Below, piece after piece: positions 1 through 6,088 of a stretch of 12,224 nucleotides of DNA. The notes beneath the pieces are model-generated. The model made no database searches and was not told the origin of the DNA. It saw nothing but the letters and a program-made list of their open reading frames with translations. The DNA lies in NCBI GenBank assembly GCA_003499925.1, contig DNRQ01000025.1, forward strand, positions 2,542 through 14,765, written 5' to 3'. This DNA comes from Geobacter sp. GTDB taxonomy: Bacteria; Desulfobacterota; Desulfuromonadia; Geobacterales; Geobacteraceae. Both the position numbers and the translations under genes were made by a program. The stretch's first letter is position 1. Each line of letters starts with the position of its first letter.

Positions 1-45
1 CCTTGAAGGGGAGGGAGTTTTATCGGCGGAAGATTATCGCTAGTC
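1..45 (+). repeat. Left arm of imperfect terminal inverted repeat
   Basis: The first ~45 bases match the reverse complement of the last ~47 bases of the window. Both arms begin CCTTGAAGGGG(G)AGGGAG, diverge for about ten bases, then share GAAGATTAnCGCTAnTC. The arm also contains a short CCCTT/AAGGG-type palindrome. Because both window ends lie inside the same repeat, these may be copies of a dispersed repeat at which an assembly stopped. The alternative is the pair of ends of an inserted segment. No transposase is visible to support that. Confidence 0.6.
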
Positions 46-57
46 CGGTTAAGTGTC

Positions 58-151
58 TCGTTCCCAAGCCCCAGCTTGGGAACGTAGATGGTCCAGAAGC
101 TCCGCTTCGCTATAACCCAGAGCTGGCATTGGGGGACCTGCCCTTGGTCCC
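58..151. repeat. Palindromic dispersed repeat (REP-like), three consecutive hairpins
   Basis: A perfect 10-bp stem GTTCCCAAGC/GCTTGGGAAC (60-69 with 74-83, 4-nt loop) is followed by a 5-bp hairpin GAAGC/GCTTC (96-108) and a 6-bp hairpin GGGACC/GGTCCC (133-138 with 146-151). The GTTCCCAAGC...GCTTGGGAAC core resembles a dispersed palindrome I recall from Geobacter and other genomes. No protein-coding signal overlaps it. The last hairpin is followed by an A tract on the + strand, so it is not a + strand terminator. Confidence 0.55.
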
Positions 152-169
152 ATTGAAAAAAAATCGGCC

Positions 170-184
170 GGGCACCTTCAGTGC
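170..184 (+). promoter_or_regulatory. Possible sigma-54 (-24/-12) promoter
   Basis: GGGCACC-N4-GTGC matches the sigma-54 consensus TGGCACG-N4-TTGC at the invariant GG and GC, with correct spacing. It points toward the c-di-GMP enzyme gene and would place the transcript start near base 196, upstream of the structured leader at 258-350. Geobacteraceae use sigma-54 widely, but this is a motif match only. No convincing sigma-70 promoter was found between here and base 549. Confidence 0.3.
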
Positions 185-257
185 GGGGCGCATTATAGTC
201 GGCATTGCAACGCGGTGGAACAGTTTTTTTCGTAAAATCAGCATATTAGAGTAAACT

Positions 258-350
258 GAGTCACCAGGGGCCAAAACCGCCAAGCCGAGTTGGCGAAGAA
301 AAAATTCTCCGGGAAATCCCGGACAGGGCGTCAGCAGACCAGGGTGACAC
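258..350 (+). promoter_or_regulatory. Candidate structured RNA leader, unknown class
   Basis: Three nested stems can form. A closing stem GTCACC/GGTGAC (260-265 with 343-348) continues inward through tandem A-G/G-A mismatches to GG/CC (268-269 with 339-340). It encloses one hairpin CGCCAA/TTGGCG (278-283 with 290-295) and another TCCGGG/CCCGGA (308-313 with 318-323). The layout is that of a compact three-way junction. It lies about 200 bases before the c-di-GMP enzyme gene. It lacks the conserved core of the c-di-GMP-I/GEMM riboswitch and I could not assign it to any known class. Confidence 0.35.
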
Positions 351-351
351 C

Positions 352-539
352 GATTTTCCTGTCTTCTAAGCCACTTGACAGCCGTCCTCCGAGTGATCTG
401 CCTCCCTTCGACCTGCTGATTATTAGAAGTGCAGTTTCGGGTGAAATGGGTTATCATTTTCATGTCCAGGGCCGGCCGAGGAAGGCGAAGGGTGATCCGG
501 AGGCGCAGAAACCGGGGCTGCCGGAGGCCAGGCACAGCT
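352..539. other. Untranslated stretch with no recognised gene
   Basis: Short open frames here on both strands have no recognisable protein character and no good ribosome binding site. A perfect TTGACA lies at 375-380 but has no acceptable -10 at 16-18 bp. This is probably the 5' leader of the downstream c-di-GMP gene. Confidence 0.4.
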
Positions 540-680
540 GAGAGGAGTCATGGAAAGTGAGATGGAGATCGGTTGGGAATCTGTAGGGATCGGTTGTCAC
601 GCGGAGGGACTTAGGTGCTGCTCTGAGGAGCATGGTCGCAGCTCGGAGGAGCTTGGGTGTAAATCGGAGGAGCGGATGAG
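540..680 (+). repeat. 21-bp imperfect tandem repeat with recurring GGAGGAG
   Basis: Purine-rich cores recur exactly every 21 bases: 540 (weak), 561, 582, 603 (GGAGGGA), 624 (TGAGGAG), 645 (GGAGGAG) and 666 (GGAGGAG). Flanking bases such as CTCGGAGGAGCTTGG are also shared between the later units. Because 21 is a multiple of three, both strands read as heptapeptide repeats: HGRSSEE-like on + and LLRAAPK-like on -. The array covers the apparent 5' end of the c-di-GMP enzyme gene. The last unit supplies a Shine-Dalgarno for the alternative start at 676. Confidence 0.7.
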
Positions 681-3282
681 TGATGACTTGCCCGGAACGC
701 GCTCTCATGGGAGCCAGCAGAAACCGCACAGGCTCATGCAGAGAGCTTTACCCCTTCCCACGGCACTGGGGCTATCGGAGCTGCGCCCCTGTGGCGCCTG
801 CGAAGATGTGACTGCAGCCTTGGGAATGTACACCGACCTCTATGAACTCGCCCCCGTTGGCTACTTTACCCTGGACGGCGCCGGGTTTATCCGTGCCGTA
901 AACCTCACCGGCGAAAACCTCCTCGGCATTGAGCGCTCCCGGCTGGTCGACCTGCAGTTCGAGCGCCTGGTCACTTCTGAGACCCGGCCCGCCCTGGTCG
1001 CCCTGATCGAGAAGATCTGCAGCGACGGGGGCAACGGGGCCTGCGACGTCTCGCTGCTGAGAAAGGGGCGCAAACCGGTCTTTGTGCGGATCGAGGCGAT
1101 GTCCAGCAACTCCGGGCTGGAGATCAGGCTCGCGGTATTCGACATCTCGGAACGCAAAGAGACCGAGGCAGCGCTGCTCGCCTCCGAGGCCCGCTACCGC
1201 AGGCTCTTTGAGACCGCCAAAGACGGCATCATGATAGTCGAAGCGGGCACCGGAGAGATCACCGAGGTGAACCCGTTCCTGGTGGAGATGCTCGGCTGCC
1301 CACGAGAGGAGTTGATGGGAAGGACACTCTGGGAGGTCGAAACCTTGACAGGTATCGCGGCGAACCGGGCGGACTTCGAGGCACTGCAGCACAGGGAATG
1401 CCTGCATAAGGAGGATCTGCCGCTGACCACAAGGGACGGTCGCCGCCTGGCCGTGGAGGTGGTGAGCAACAGCTACCTGGCGGACCAGACCAAGGTGATC
1501 CAGTACAACATCCGCGACATCACCGTTCGCAAGCATGCCGAGGAGGCGCTGTTAAAAAGCGAGGAACAGTGCCGCACCATCGTCAGCAATATCAACGAAT
1601 ACGTCTACAGCGTCCGTTTCGAGGGCGGCACCATCAGATCGATCTACCACAGTCCCAAGTGCCTGGAGATCACGGGCTACACCCCGGACGAATACTACAG
1701 CGACCCGCTGCTATGGTTCACCATGATACACGAGGATGACCGTGACCTGGTGGTGGAGTTTTTGAACGGTATCTTTGCGGGAAAAGATCACGAACCGATC
1801 CGGCATCGCATCATACACAAAGACGGTACCGAGCGCTGGATCCTGAACAACTGTGCCGTGCAGAGGGTGGAAGACGGCGCAGACCGCCGTGCCATCTCCC
1901 GGCTCGATGGCTTCATCCTGGACATAACCGACATCAAACAGGCGGAGGAAAACATCTTTTTTCTCGCCCACCATGACCCTCTGACAAAGCTCCCCAACCG
2001 CAGCACGCTCTACGCCAGGATCGAACAGGTTCTCTCCGTGGCTCAGAAAGCAAAGAGAAGCGTGGCCTTGCTGTTTCTGGACATCGACGGCTTCAAGCAG
2101 ATCAACGATTCCATGGGACACGACGTAGGCGACAGGTTGCTGCAATCGGTCGCCAGGCGGCTCAGCGACTGCACACGTTCCTGCGACCTGGTGTCACGGC
2201 TTGGGGGCGACGAGTTCGTCATCGTCCTTTGGGACTGCGGTGTCGCCGAGACGACCATAGTGGCCGAGAAGATCATCACCTCCGGCTTCGCCATAGAAGA
2301 GAGCAATGTCGCCGTCAACACCAGCATCGGCATCAGCCTCTACCCGGACGACGGCAGCGACTACCTGGCCCTGTTAAAGAACGCCGACATCGCCATGTAC
2401 CATGCCAAGAAGTCCGGCGGCAAGAACTTCCAGTTCTTCACCCACAAGCTGAACGAAATGGCTCACCAGCGCTTCGCCATCGAACTGGAACTGCGCCGGG
2501 CCCTGGAGCGAAACGAGTTCGTGCTGCACTACCAGCCCAAGGTCGATCTGGTCACCGGCAAATTCAGCGGCATGGAAGCGCTGATCCGCTGGCAGCACCC
2601 CGTCAGGGGACTGATCCTGCCGGAGGCCTTCATCAACATCGCCGAGGAGAGCGGCCTTCTCACCCCGATCAGCAAATGGATCATCCTCACCGTCTGCCGG
2701 CAGATCCAGCAGTGGCAGCAGCAGGGGATCCAGTCCATCTCGGCGGCAGTCAACCTCTCCGCAAGCTTCTTCCAGCACCGGGACTTCGAGGACACCATCG
2801 AGAGCTGCCTCCTTGAGACCGGCATTGCGCCGGAATGTCTGGAACTGGAACTGACCGAGGCGACCATCATGAGCGATCCCCAGAAGGTCCTGGGGAGCAT
2901 GGCCGCCATGAAAGCGCTCGGGTTGCAACTCTCCATCGACGACTTCGGCATCGGCTATTCGAGTCTGAGCTACCTGAAGAAACTTCCCGTCGACAAGCTG
3001 AAGATCGACCAATCGTTCATTCACAACATAGCTACTGATCAGGACAACGCTGCCGTGGTCCGGGCCGTGATCAGCATCGGGCGCAGCATGCAGCTTAAAG
3101 TGATCGCCGAGGGGGTGGAGAACGCCTCTCAGCTCGCTTGGCTGCAGGCCGAAGGTAGCGAAGAGGCCCAGGGCTATTACTTCAGCCACCCGCTGCCGAC
3201 CAAAGGGATCACCGCCCTGCTGAAGCAGGGGCCTAACTTCCTGCACAACCCCCGCGGCAAACATCAGACCAGGCAGAGCTAA
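550..3282 (+). CDS. PAS-PAS-PAS-GGDEF-EAL c-di-GMP turnover protein
   Basis: This is a cytoplasmic sensor-type enzyme that makes or degrades cyclic di-GMP (GTP to c-di-GMP by GGDEF, c-di-GMP to pGpG by EAL). Numbering is from the ATG at 550 (910 aa). Three PAS domains lie at about 98-210, 213-335 and 340-465, the first two ending in the usual DISERK/DITVRK boundaries. The GGDEF domain is at ~475-635 with an intact GGDEF at 552-556 and an inhibitory-site RxxD at 543-546. The EAL domain is at ~650-890 with EAL at 676-678, DDFG at 797-800 and EGVEN at 854-858. Both catalytic halves therefore look competent. No signal peptide or membrane helix is visible, so input is probably cytosolic (ligand, redox or gas). 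Residues 1-42 are the translated 21-bp repeat. The ATG at 676, with GGAGG five bases upstream, is a credible alternative start giving 868 aa. The net activity cannot be told from sequence. Confidence 0.93.
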   Translation: MESEMEIGWESVGIGCHAEGLRCCSEEHGRSSEELGCKSEERMSDDLPGTRSHGSQQKPHRLMQRALPLPTALGLSELRPCGACEDVTAALGMYTDLYELAPVGYFTLDGAGFIRAVNLTGENLLGIERSRLVDLQFERLVTSETRPALVALIEKICSDGGNGACDVSLLRKGRKPVFVRIEAMSSNSGLEIRLAVFDISERKETEAALLASEARYRRLFETAKDGIMIVEAGTGEITEVNPFLVEMLGCPREELMGRTLWEVETLTGIAANRADFEALQHRECLHKEDLPLTTRDGRRLAVEVVSNSYLADQTKVIQYNIRDITVRKHAEEALLKSEEQCRTIVSNINEYVYSVRFEGGTIRSIYHSPKCLEITGYTPDEYYSDPLLWFTMIHEDDRDLVVEFLNGIFAGKDHEPIRHRIIHKDGTERWILNNCAVQRVEDGADRRAISRLDGFILDITDIKQAEENIFFLAHHDPLTKLPNRSTLYARIEQVLSVAQKAKRSVALLFLDIDGFKQINDSMGHDVGDRLLQSVARRLSDCTRSCDLVSRLGGDEFVIVLWDCGVAETTIVAEKIITSGFAIEESNVAVNTSIGISLYPDDGSDYLALLKNADIAMYHAKKSGGKNFQFFTHKLNEMAHQRFAIELELRRALERNEFVLHYQPKVDLVTGKFSGMEALIRWQHPVRGLILPEAFINIAEESGLLTPISKWIILTVCRQIQQWQQQGIQSISAAVNLSASFFQHRDFEDTIESCLLETGIAPECLELELTEATIMSDPQKVLGSMAAMKALGLQLSIDDFGIGYSSLSYLKKLPVDKLKIDQSFIHNIATDQDNAAVVRAVISIGRSMQLKVIAEGVENASQLAWLQAEGSEEAQGYYFSHPLPTKGITALLKQGPNFLHNPRGKHQTRQS

Positions 3283-3619
3283 TCGTAGCGCCTCCCTCTC
3301 TGCACTCCCCACTCTGCAAAAGTCCTCCCCCCTTTGTAGAAGGGGGGTCGGGGGGGATTTAGCAACGTTGGCAGCTGCGACAAAATGCTCCGCAGGACTT
3401 TCCGCCAAGTAGAACCATGCCTGTTGAAAAGCGTCAGGCTGGAAAGCACGACGGATAGCAACCGCCGTACAACCAGCCTGTTCCTTGTTTCTAACTGTCG
3501 AATTCCAATTGTGCCAGAATTCCAGAAACTGAAAAATATCCCAAGAGGAAGTTCGCAGTATCCTGCCGTCAATCTTTCCGACTTCTTGGCCTTTCCTGTT
3601 ATTTCCTGCCATTTCCTCA
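3283..3619. other. Intergenic region between convergent genes
   Basis: This lies between the c-di-GMP gene (+) and the Met-rich gene (-), so it should hold the 3' ends of both transcripts. It contains the dispersed repeat at 3324-3360. The remaining ~260 bases show no gene. I found no classical hairpin-plus-T-tract terminator for either gene. Confidence 0.5.
3324..3360. repeat. C/G-run dispersed repeat with hairpin
   Basis: An 8-bp stem CCCCCCTT/AAGGGGGG (3327-3334 with 3340-3347, loop TGTAG) is followed by TCGGGGGGGATTT. This C-run/G-run arrangement is a familiar dispersed intergenic repeat in many bacterial genomes, including Geobacteraceae. It lacks a T tract on either strand. It may stabilise the 3' end of the upstream mRNA but is not a standard terminator. 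Confidence 0.55.
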
Positions 3620-4462
3620 TTACTGCATCTGCATGTGACCCGGGATGTGACCCGGAGTGTTTTTGTCGCCATCTTCATCATCAATATAGCCGCCGGCACC
3701 GTGGTGCGGCATCTCCATCTGCATCCTTTCCATCTGCGCTGTCATCTCGGCGCGTTGCCGAACCATCCGGGCCACTATGTCTGTCAGGAGAGCAAATTTC
3801 CTGTCAGGATCCGCGTCTCTCATGGCCTGGACCTTCTGATTCAGTTCGGCGTCCTCTGTTTTCATCTTCTGCAGCATCTCTTTCATCATGGTGTGATGCT
3901 CCGGCATCATCTCCGGGCACTGGCATCCGTTGCAGCCGTGCATTCCTTTCCTCCCGTGCACCCCTTTGCCGTGCATCATGCCACAGTCCATCCCCTCACA
4001 CCCCTCATACATCGCCTCAAGGTGCCGGATCACTTCTTGCGAAGGGATCCGGTCGCCTCGGGTCAGATCCTCCAACTCCCTCAGGTGGCTCTTCACGTTG
4101 ACCAGGTGCTGATCCATGGTCTTCTGCATCTCATCATGTGCCCGCACATCCGCAGGCACGTTGCGCATCGCTTCGGCGCGATATTTCTCCATCTCCTCCG
4201 TGCTACGCCTCATCTCGGCAACTGCCACTCTGGCGAACTCACGGGGTACCGTCTCCCCCTGCTTGGCCACTTTCATAAGCTTGTGGCCGAACATCATCAG
4301 GTTGCTGTGATATCCCATCATCAGCAAGTACTGGGGGTTGGCCATCATCTCCTTCTTCATCTCGGGATGCCCCGTAGCACCCGTCTCGTGCGCCTGTACC
4401 CTGGCGGCAAAAGACATCGCAGCGACGGCAAGAACTGCTATTGCGATAAACAAACGATTCAT
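3620..4462 (-). CDS. Exported Met/His/Cys-rich protein, possible metal binder
   Basis: The 280-aa protein starts with a clear signal peptide (basic MNRL start, hydrophobic core, likely cleavage after VQA at about residue 24). It should act in the periplasm or at the envelope. The mature part is very rich in Met and His. A Cys/His/Met cluster spans roughly residues 154-195, with Cys at 155, 160, 177, 180 and 182 in CEGMDC and CNGCQC arrangements. It is followed by a long Met-rich helical stretch (~190-255) and a His/Met tail. This composition suggests soft-metal binding (copper, silver or mercury) or a Spy/CpxP-like envelope role, but no named family is recognised. The start at 4462 was chosen because AAGGAG lies six bases upstream. 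The ATG at 4480 would put that SD inside the gene. It is the last gene of a four-gene row on this strand. Confidence 0.8.
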   Translation of the reverse strand: MNRLFIAIAVLAVAAMSFAARVQAHETGATGHPEMKKEMMANPQYLLMMGYHSNLMMFGHKLMKVAKQGETVPREFARVAVAEMRRSTEEMEKYRAEAMRNVPADVRAHDEMQKTMDQHLVNVKSHLRELEDLTRGDRIPSQEVIRHLEAMYEGCEGMDCGMMHGKGVHGRKGMHGCNGCQCPEMMPEHHTMMKEMLQKMKTEDAELNQKVQAMRDADPDRKFALLTDIVARMVRQRAEMTAQMERMQMEMPHHGAGGYIDDEDGDKNTPGHIPGHMQMQ

Positions 4463-4572
4463 AGCTATCTCCTTCTCCATTCGGCCTGAGCGAGACTACC
4501 GGCCGCAGTCTGTTGCAGGGCGGGAGTCAATGCATGACAGATTCCCGCCGCTTCCGCGTTGTCAGGCGATCG

Positions 4573-4722
4573 CTACAAAGGTCGCCGACCCTGAATCAGG
4601 TTGACCACGATGATGATTACTGCGATCACCAAAAGGAGATGAAGGAAGCCTCCCATGGTATAACTGCTCACAAGTCCAAGAAGCCAAAGAATCAGCAATA
4701 TCACAACTATTGTCCACAGCAT
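4573..4722 (-). CDS. Lmo0937-like two-helix membrane peptide
   Basis: This small gene encodes 49 aa starting MLWTIVVILLILWLLGL and ending in QGRRPL. Two hydrophobic helices (about 2-18 and 24-42) are separated by a short SSYTMGG turn, which is characteristic of the Lmo0937 family of tiny inner-membrane proteins. AAGGAGG sits five bases before the ATG at 4722, which makes the start firm. The family has no defined biochemical role and is often near stress genes. It lies 97 bases downstream of the Thivi_2564-like gene and 110 bases upstream of the Met-rich gene, all on the - strand. Confidence 0.85.
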   Translation of the reverse strand: MLWTIVVILLILWLLGLVSSYTMGGFLHLLLVIAVIIIVVNLIQGRRPL

Positions 4723-4784
4723 TTTGTCCTCCTTTCTGGCCGTTGACTCCTGCTTTTATCGGGCCAGCCGGCCAGCCTTGTTTG

Positions 4785-4806
4785 TTTTTGCCCCAGCCGG
4801 GGCCGG
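4785..4806. promoter_or_regulatory. GC-rich hairpin between two small membrane-protein genes
   Basis: GCCCC-AGCC-GGGGC forms a 5-bp GC stem near 4790-4803, between the Thivi_2564-like and Lmo0937-like genes. A direct repeat of GGCCAGCC lies just to its left. No T tract follows on the - strand, so this is more likely an mRNA spacer structure than a terminator. Confidence 0.3.
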
Positions 4807-4819
4807 AGACCGTTGCCGA

Positions 4820-5011
4820 TCACTTCCCGACCCGAAGTCTGGTGAGATTATCCATGAGTCCGAAGACGTTCAGGAGCCACAAGACCACGACGATGATCAC
4901 AACGGCATTGAGTATCGACTTGATGGAACCCGCCATCGGTATATAGGTATTGACCAGCCACAGCAGCACACCGACGACGATCAGAACGAGTACAACCTGT
5001 ATCAACGGCAT
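4820..5011 (-). CDS. Thivi_2564-like two-helix membrane protein
   Basis: The 63-aa protein starts MPLIQVVLVLIVVGVLLWLV. It has two membrane helices (about 3-22 and 33-52) joined by NTYIPMAGSIKS, and a short basic tail ending LRVGK. This pattern matches the Thivi_2564 family of small membrane proteins, whose function is unknown. The ATG at 5011 follows a GGGAGG by 11 bases. A GTG at 5023 in the same frame overlaps that SD and is a poor start. The gene is the second of four on this strand and is separated from csbD by a spacer with a strong stem-loop. Confidence 0.82.
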   Translation of the reverse strand: MPLIQVVLVLIVVGVLLWLVNTYIPMAGSIKSILNAVVIIVVVLWLLNVFGLMDNLTRLRVGK

Positions 5012-5181
5012 GACAGGATACACCTCCCTTTTGGGCGACAGTCAAAATCATCCAGTTCTCTAATCGCTGCCCTCTCGCTTTTCAGACACCCGGATTGATC
5101 CGCGATGCCCCGCACACCGATCACCAGCAGAGCGATCGCAGCCACCAATCGGCCACCATGGATTCTTTCAGATCGGTGGAC

Positions 5182-5222
5182 AGCCGCACCGGCACCGGCC
5201 GGTGCAGGACACCTGTGCGGCT
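5182..5222. promoter_or_regulatory. Two-tier stem-loop at the 3' end of the csbD-like gene
   Basis: An outer 8-bp inverted repeat AGCCGCAC/GTGCGGCT (5182-5189 with 5215-5222) encloses a perfect 14-bp palindrome GCACCGGCCGGTGC (5192-5205). The outer arm touches the csbD stop codon (5221-5223) on the - strand. No T tract follows. It could stabilise the csbD mRNA end or attenuate read-through into the downstream gene. Confidence 0.45.
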
Positions 5223-5412
5223 ACCTCTTCAGATCCCTCTCTGCATTTTTCTCTACATCGCCGACTTTTTTCTGCACTTTGCCGGCTATTTTTTCAGCCC
5301 TGCCCTGATGCTCCATCGACGAGCTCTGGGTGATTTTGCCGGCGCTCTCTTTAACTTTGCCTTTAACCTCGTGCATCGTCCCTTTTGCCTGGTCCTTGGT
5401 ACTCGGTTTCAT
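5221..5412 (-). CDS. CsbD family stress protein
   Basis: The 63-aa, highly charged, cysteine-free protein starts MKPSTKDQAKGTMHEVKGKVKE and repeats the K-G-K-hydrophobic pattern (KGKVKESAGK, AGKVQKKVGD) typical of CsbD proteins. Family members are small, probably partly disordered proteins induced by general stress. The exact biochemical role is unknown. A strong SD AGGAGG lies six bases before the ATG at 5412. It is the first gene of the row csbD, Thivi_2564-like, Lmo0937-like and Met-rich protein. The mix points to an envelope or osmotic stress cluster, although the spacers of 97-209 bases leave open whether it is one transcript. Confidence 0.88.
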   Translation of the reverse strand: MKPSTKDQAKGTMHEVKGKVKESAGKITQSSSMEHQGRAEKIAGKVQKKVGDVEKNAERDLKR

Positions 5413-5760
5413 GATCTACCTCCTGATCGCTTACGTTGTACTCTTGCTGCAGGTGTAATGGTGACTGCGGTCGCTCTGCTGGTCATCGACCCCTTGCGCC
5501 TTTGTGCAACCCAATGATAGGCCGCGAAACGAAGGTCTTCCTGTACAGCCCATATTAGCATGAACGATTGTTAATCTGAACCCCTTTAGTGAGTAGCCAT
5601 TCAATGCTGGTAGCGCTCAAAGTGCCGACAGCCGTCTTTTCAATTTCCGATGGCCATGGTAGAATCTCAACATTAATAAACGCCAATCATTCAGGCACGA
5701 AATAGCTCCCTTCGTCGACTGTCCAACAATTTCGCAGAGGTATATCAGCAGGAGGCTGAT
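5413..5760. other. Divergent intergenic region
   Basis: This ~350-base gap separates the csbD-like gene (-) from the 69-aa gene (+) and should hold both promoters. On + there is a good candidate at 5637-5665. On - the best match is the extended -10 TGC-TAATAT at 5552-5560, which is weak and has no clear -35. No further gene is seen. Confidence 0.45.
5637..5665 (+). promoter_or_regulatory. Candidate sigma-70 promoter of the 69-aa gene
   Basis: The -35 is TTTTCA at 5637-5642, the spacer is 17 bp and the -10 is TAGAAT at 5660-5665, preceded by TGG, which makes an extended -10. Transcription would start near 5672 and leave a ~90-nt leader ending in the hairpin at 5742-5762. Confidence 0.45.
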
Positions 5761-5762
5761 AT
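5742..5762 (+). promoter_or_regulatory. Hairpin presenting the Shine-Dalgarno of the 69-aa gene
   Basis: ATATCAGC (5742-5749) pairs perfectly with GCTGATAT (5755-5762). The loop is AGGAG, the core of the ribosome binding site, and the AU of the start codon (5761-5762) is inside the stem. The structure could control start-codon access, for example by temperature or a protein, or hold the SD exposed. Confidence 0.5.
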
Positions 5763-5970
5763 GGTAGACAGTAACATAGCTTACATCAGGACAGAGCCGA
5801 TCACCCCGTCAGTTCCGTGCAAGTACATAAGGGGGCCCAATTACAGGTGCACCATAGAATTGATAGACGGCTCCACCATCATGAGATGCGGCGTCACCGC
5901 ACAGCACGCCCTGGCCAACGCCATAGCCTGTTACAAGACGAGCGGCAGGCCGAAAACCACCCCGCGATAA
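5761..5970 (+). CDS. Hypothetical 69-aa protein
   Basis: I do not recognise this protein. It has an AGGAGG SD five bases before ATG and good coding character. The middle (about residues 21-60) looks like a compact beta-beta-alpha domain: CKYIRGPNYRCTIELIDGS, then a VTAQHALANAIACYK helix. There are Cys at 20, 30, 44 and 57, so metal binding or disulphides are possible. No signal peptide or membrane helix is present, and the tail is basic (SGRPKTTPR). It stands alone with its own candidate promoter and a hairpin over its start. It is followed by 118 bases before the SNF2 gene, which has its own promoter, so it is probably monocistronic. Confidence 0.7.
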   Translation: MVDSNIAYIRTEPITPSVPCKYIRGPNYRCTIELIDGSTIMRCGVTAQHALANAIACYKTSGRPKTTPR

Positions 5971-6004
5971 AGTGACCGGCATTCGGCGTAAAAAAGAAAT
6001 TAAG

Positions 6005-6033
6005 TTGCCTTTCGGCACCGGTGATTTTATAGT
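6005..6033 (+). promoter_or_regulatory. Candidate sigma-70 promoter of the SNF2-SWIM operon
   Basis: TTGCCT (6005-6010), a 17-bp spacer and TATAGT (6028-6033, five of six consensus bases). The predicted start is near 6040, about 50 bases before the SNF2 ATG. A small TGCC/GGCA hairpin overlaps the -35 and spacer and may belong to the end of the preceding transcript. Confidence 0.5.
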
Positions 6034-6088
6034 GAACCGACGCCTATCCATTGGTTAAAACCTGCCGAAATGAGCCCCCTGACACCCT

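Noticed and set aside
258..350. c-di-GMP-I (GEMM) riboswitch
   Set aside because: The start of the element is superficially similar, but the conserved GCAAAGCC-type core and the 3' GGUAGC-GGG segment are absent.
375..403. Sigma-70 promoter built on the perfect TTGACA at 375
   Set aside because: No acceptable -10 hexamer lies 16-18 bases downstream.
540..680. CRISPR-like repeats
   Set aside because: The units are contiguous, diverged 21-mers without unique spacers, and no cas genes are present.
772..1536. 254-aa open frame antisense to the c-di-GMP gene
   Set aside because: It is a shadow of the PAS-coding sequence in high-GC DNA, with no SD and no protein-like pattern.
3327..3347. Rho-independent terminator for the c-di-GMP gene
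   Set aside because: The stem is strong but no T tract follows on either strand, and the sequence looks like a dispersed repeat.
2374..3699. 441-aa open frame on the - strand
   Set aside because: It lies opposite the EAL domain, runs through an intergenic repeat into the Met-rich gene, and has no family features.
5012..5023. GTG start at 5023 for the Thivi_2564-like gene
   Set aside because: The GTG overlaps the GGGAGG SD itself. The ATG at 5011 fits the family N-terminus (MPLIQ).
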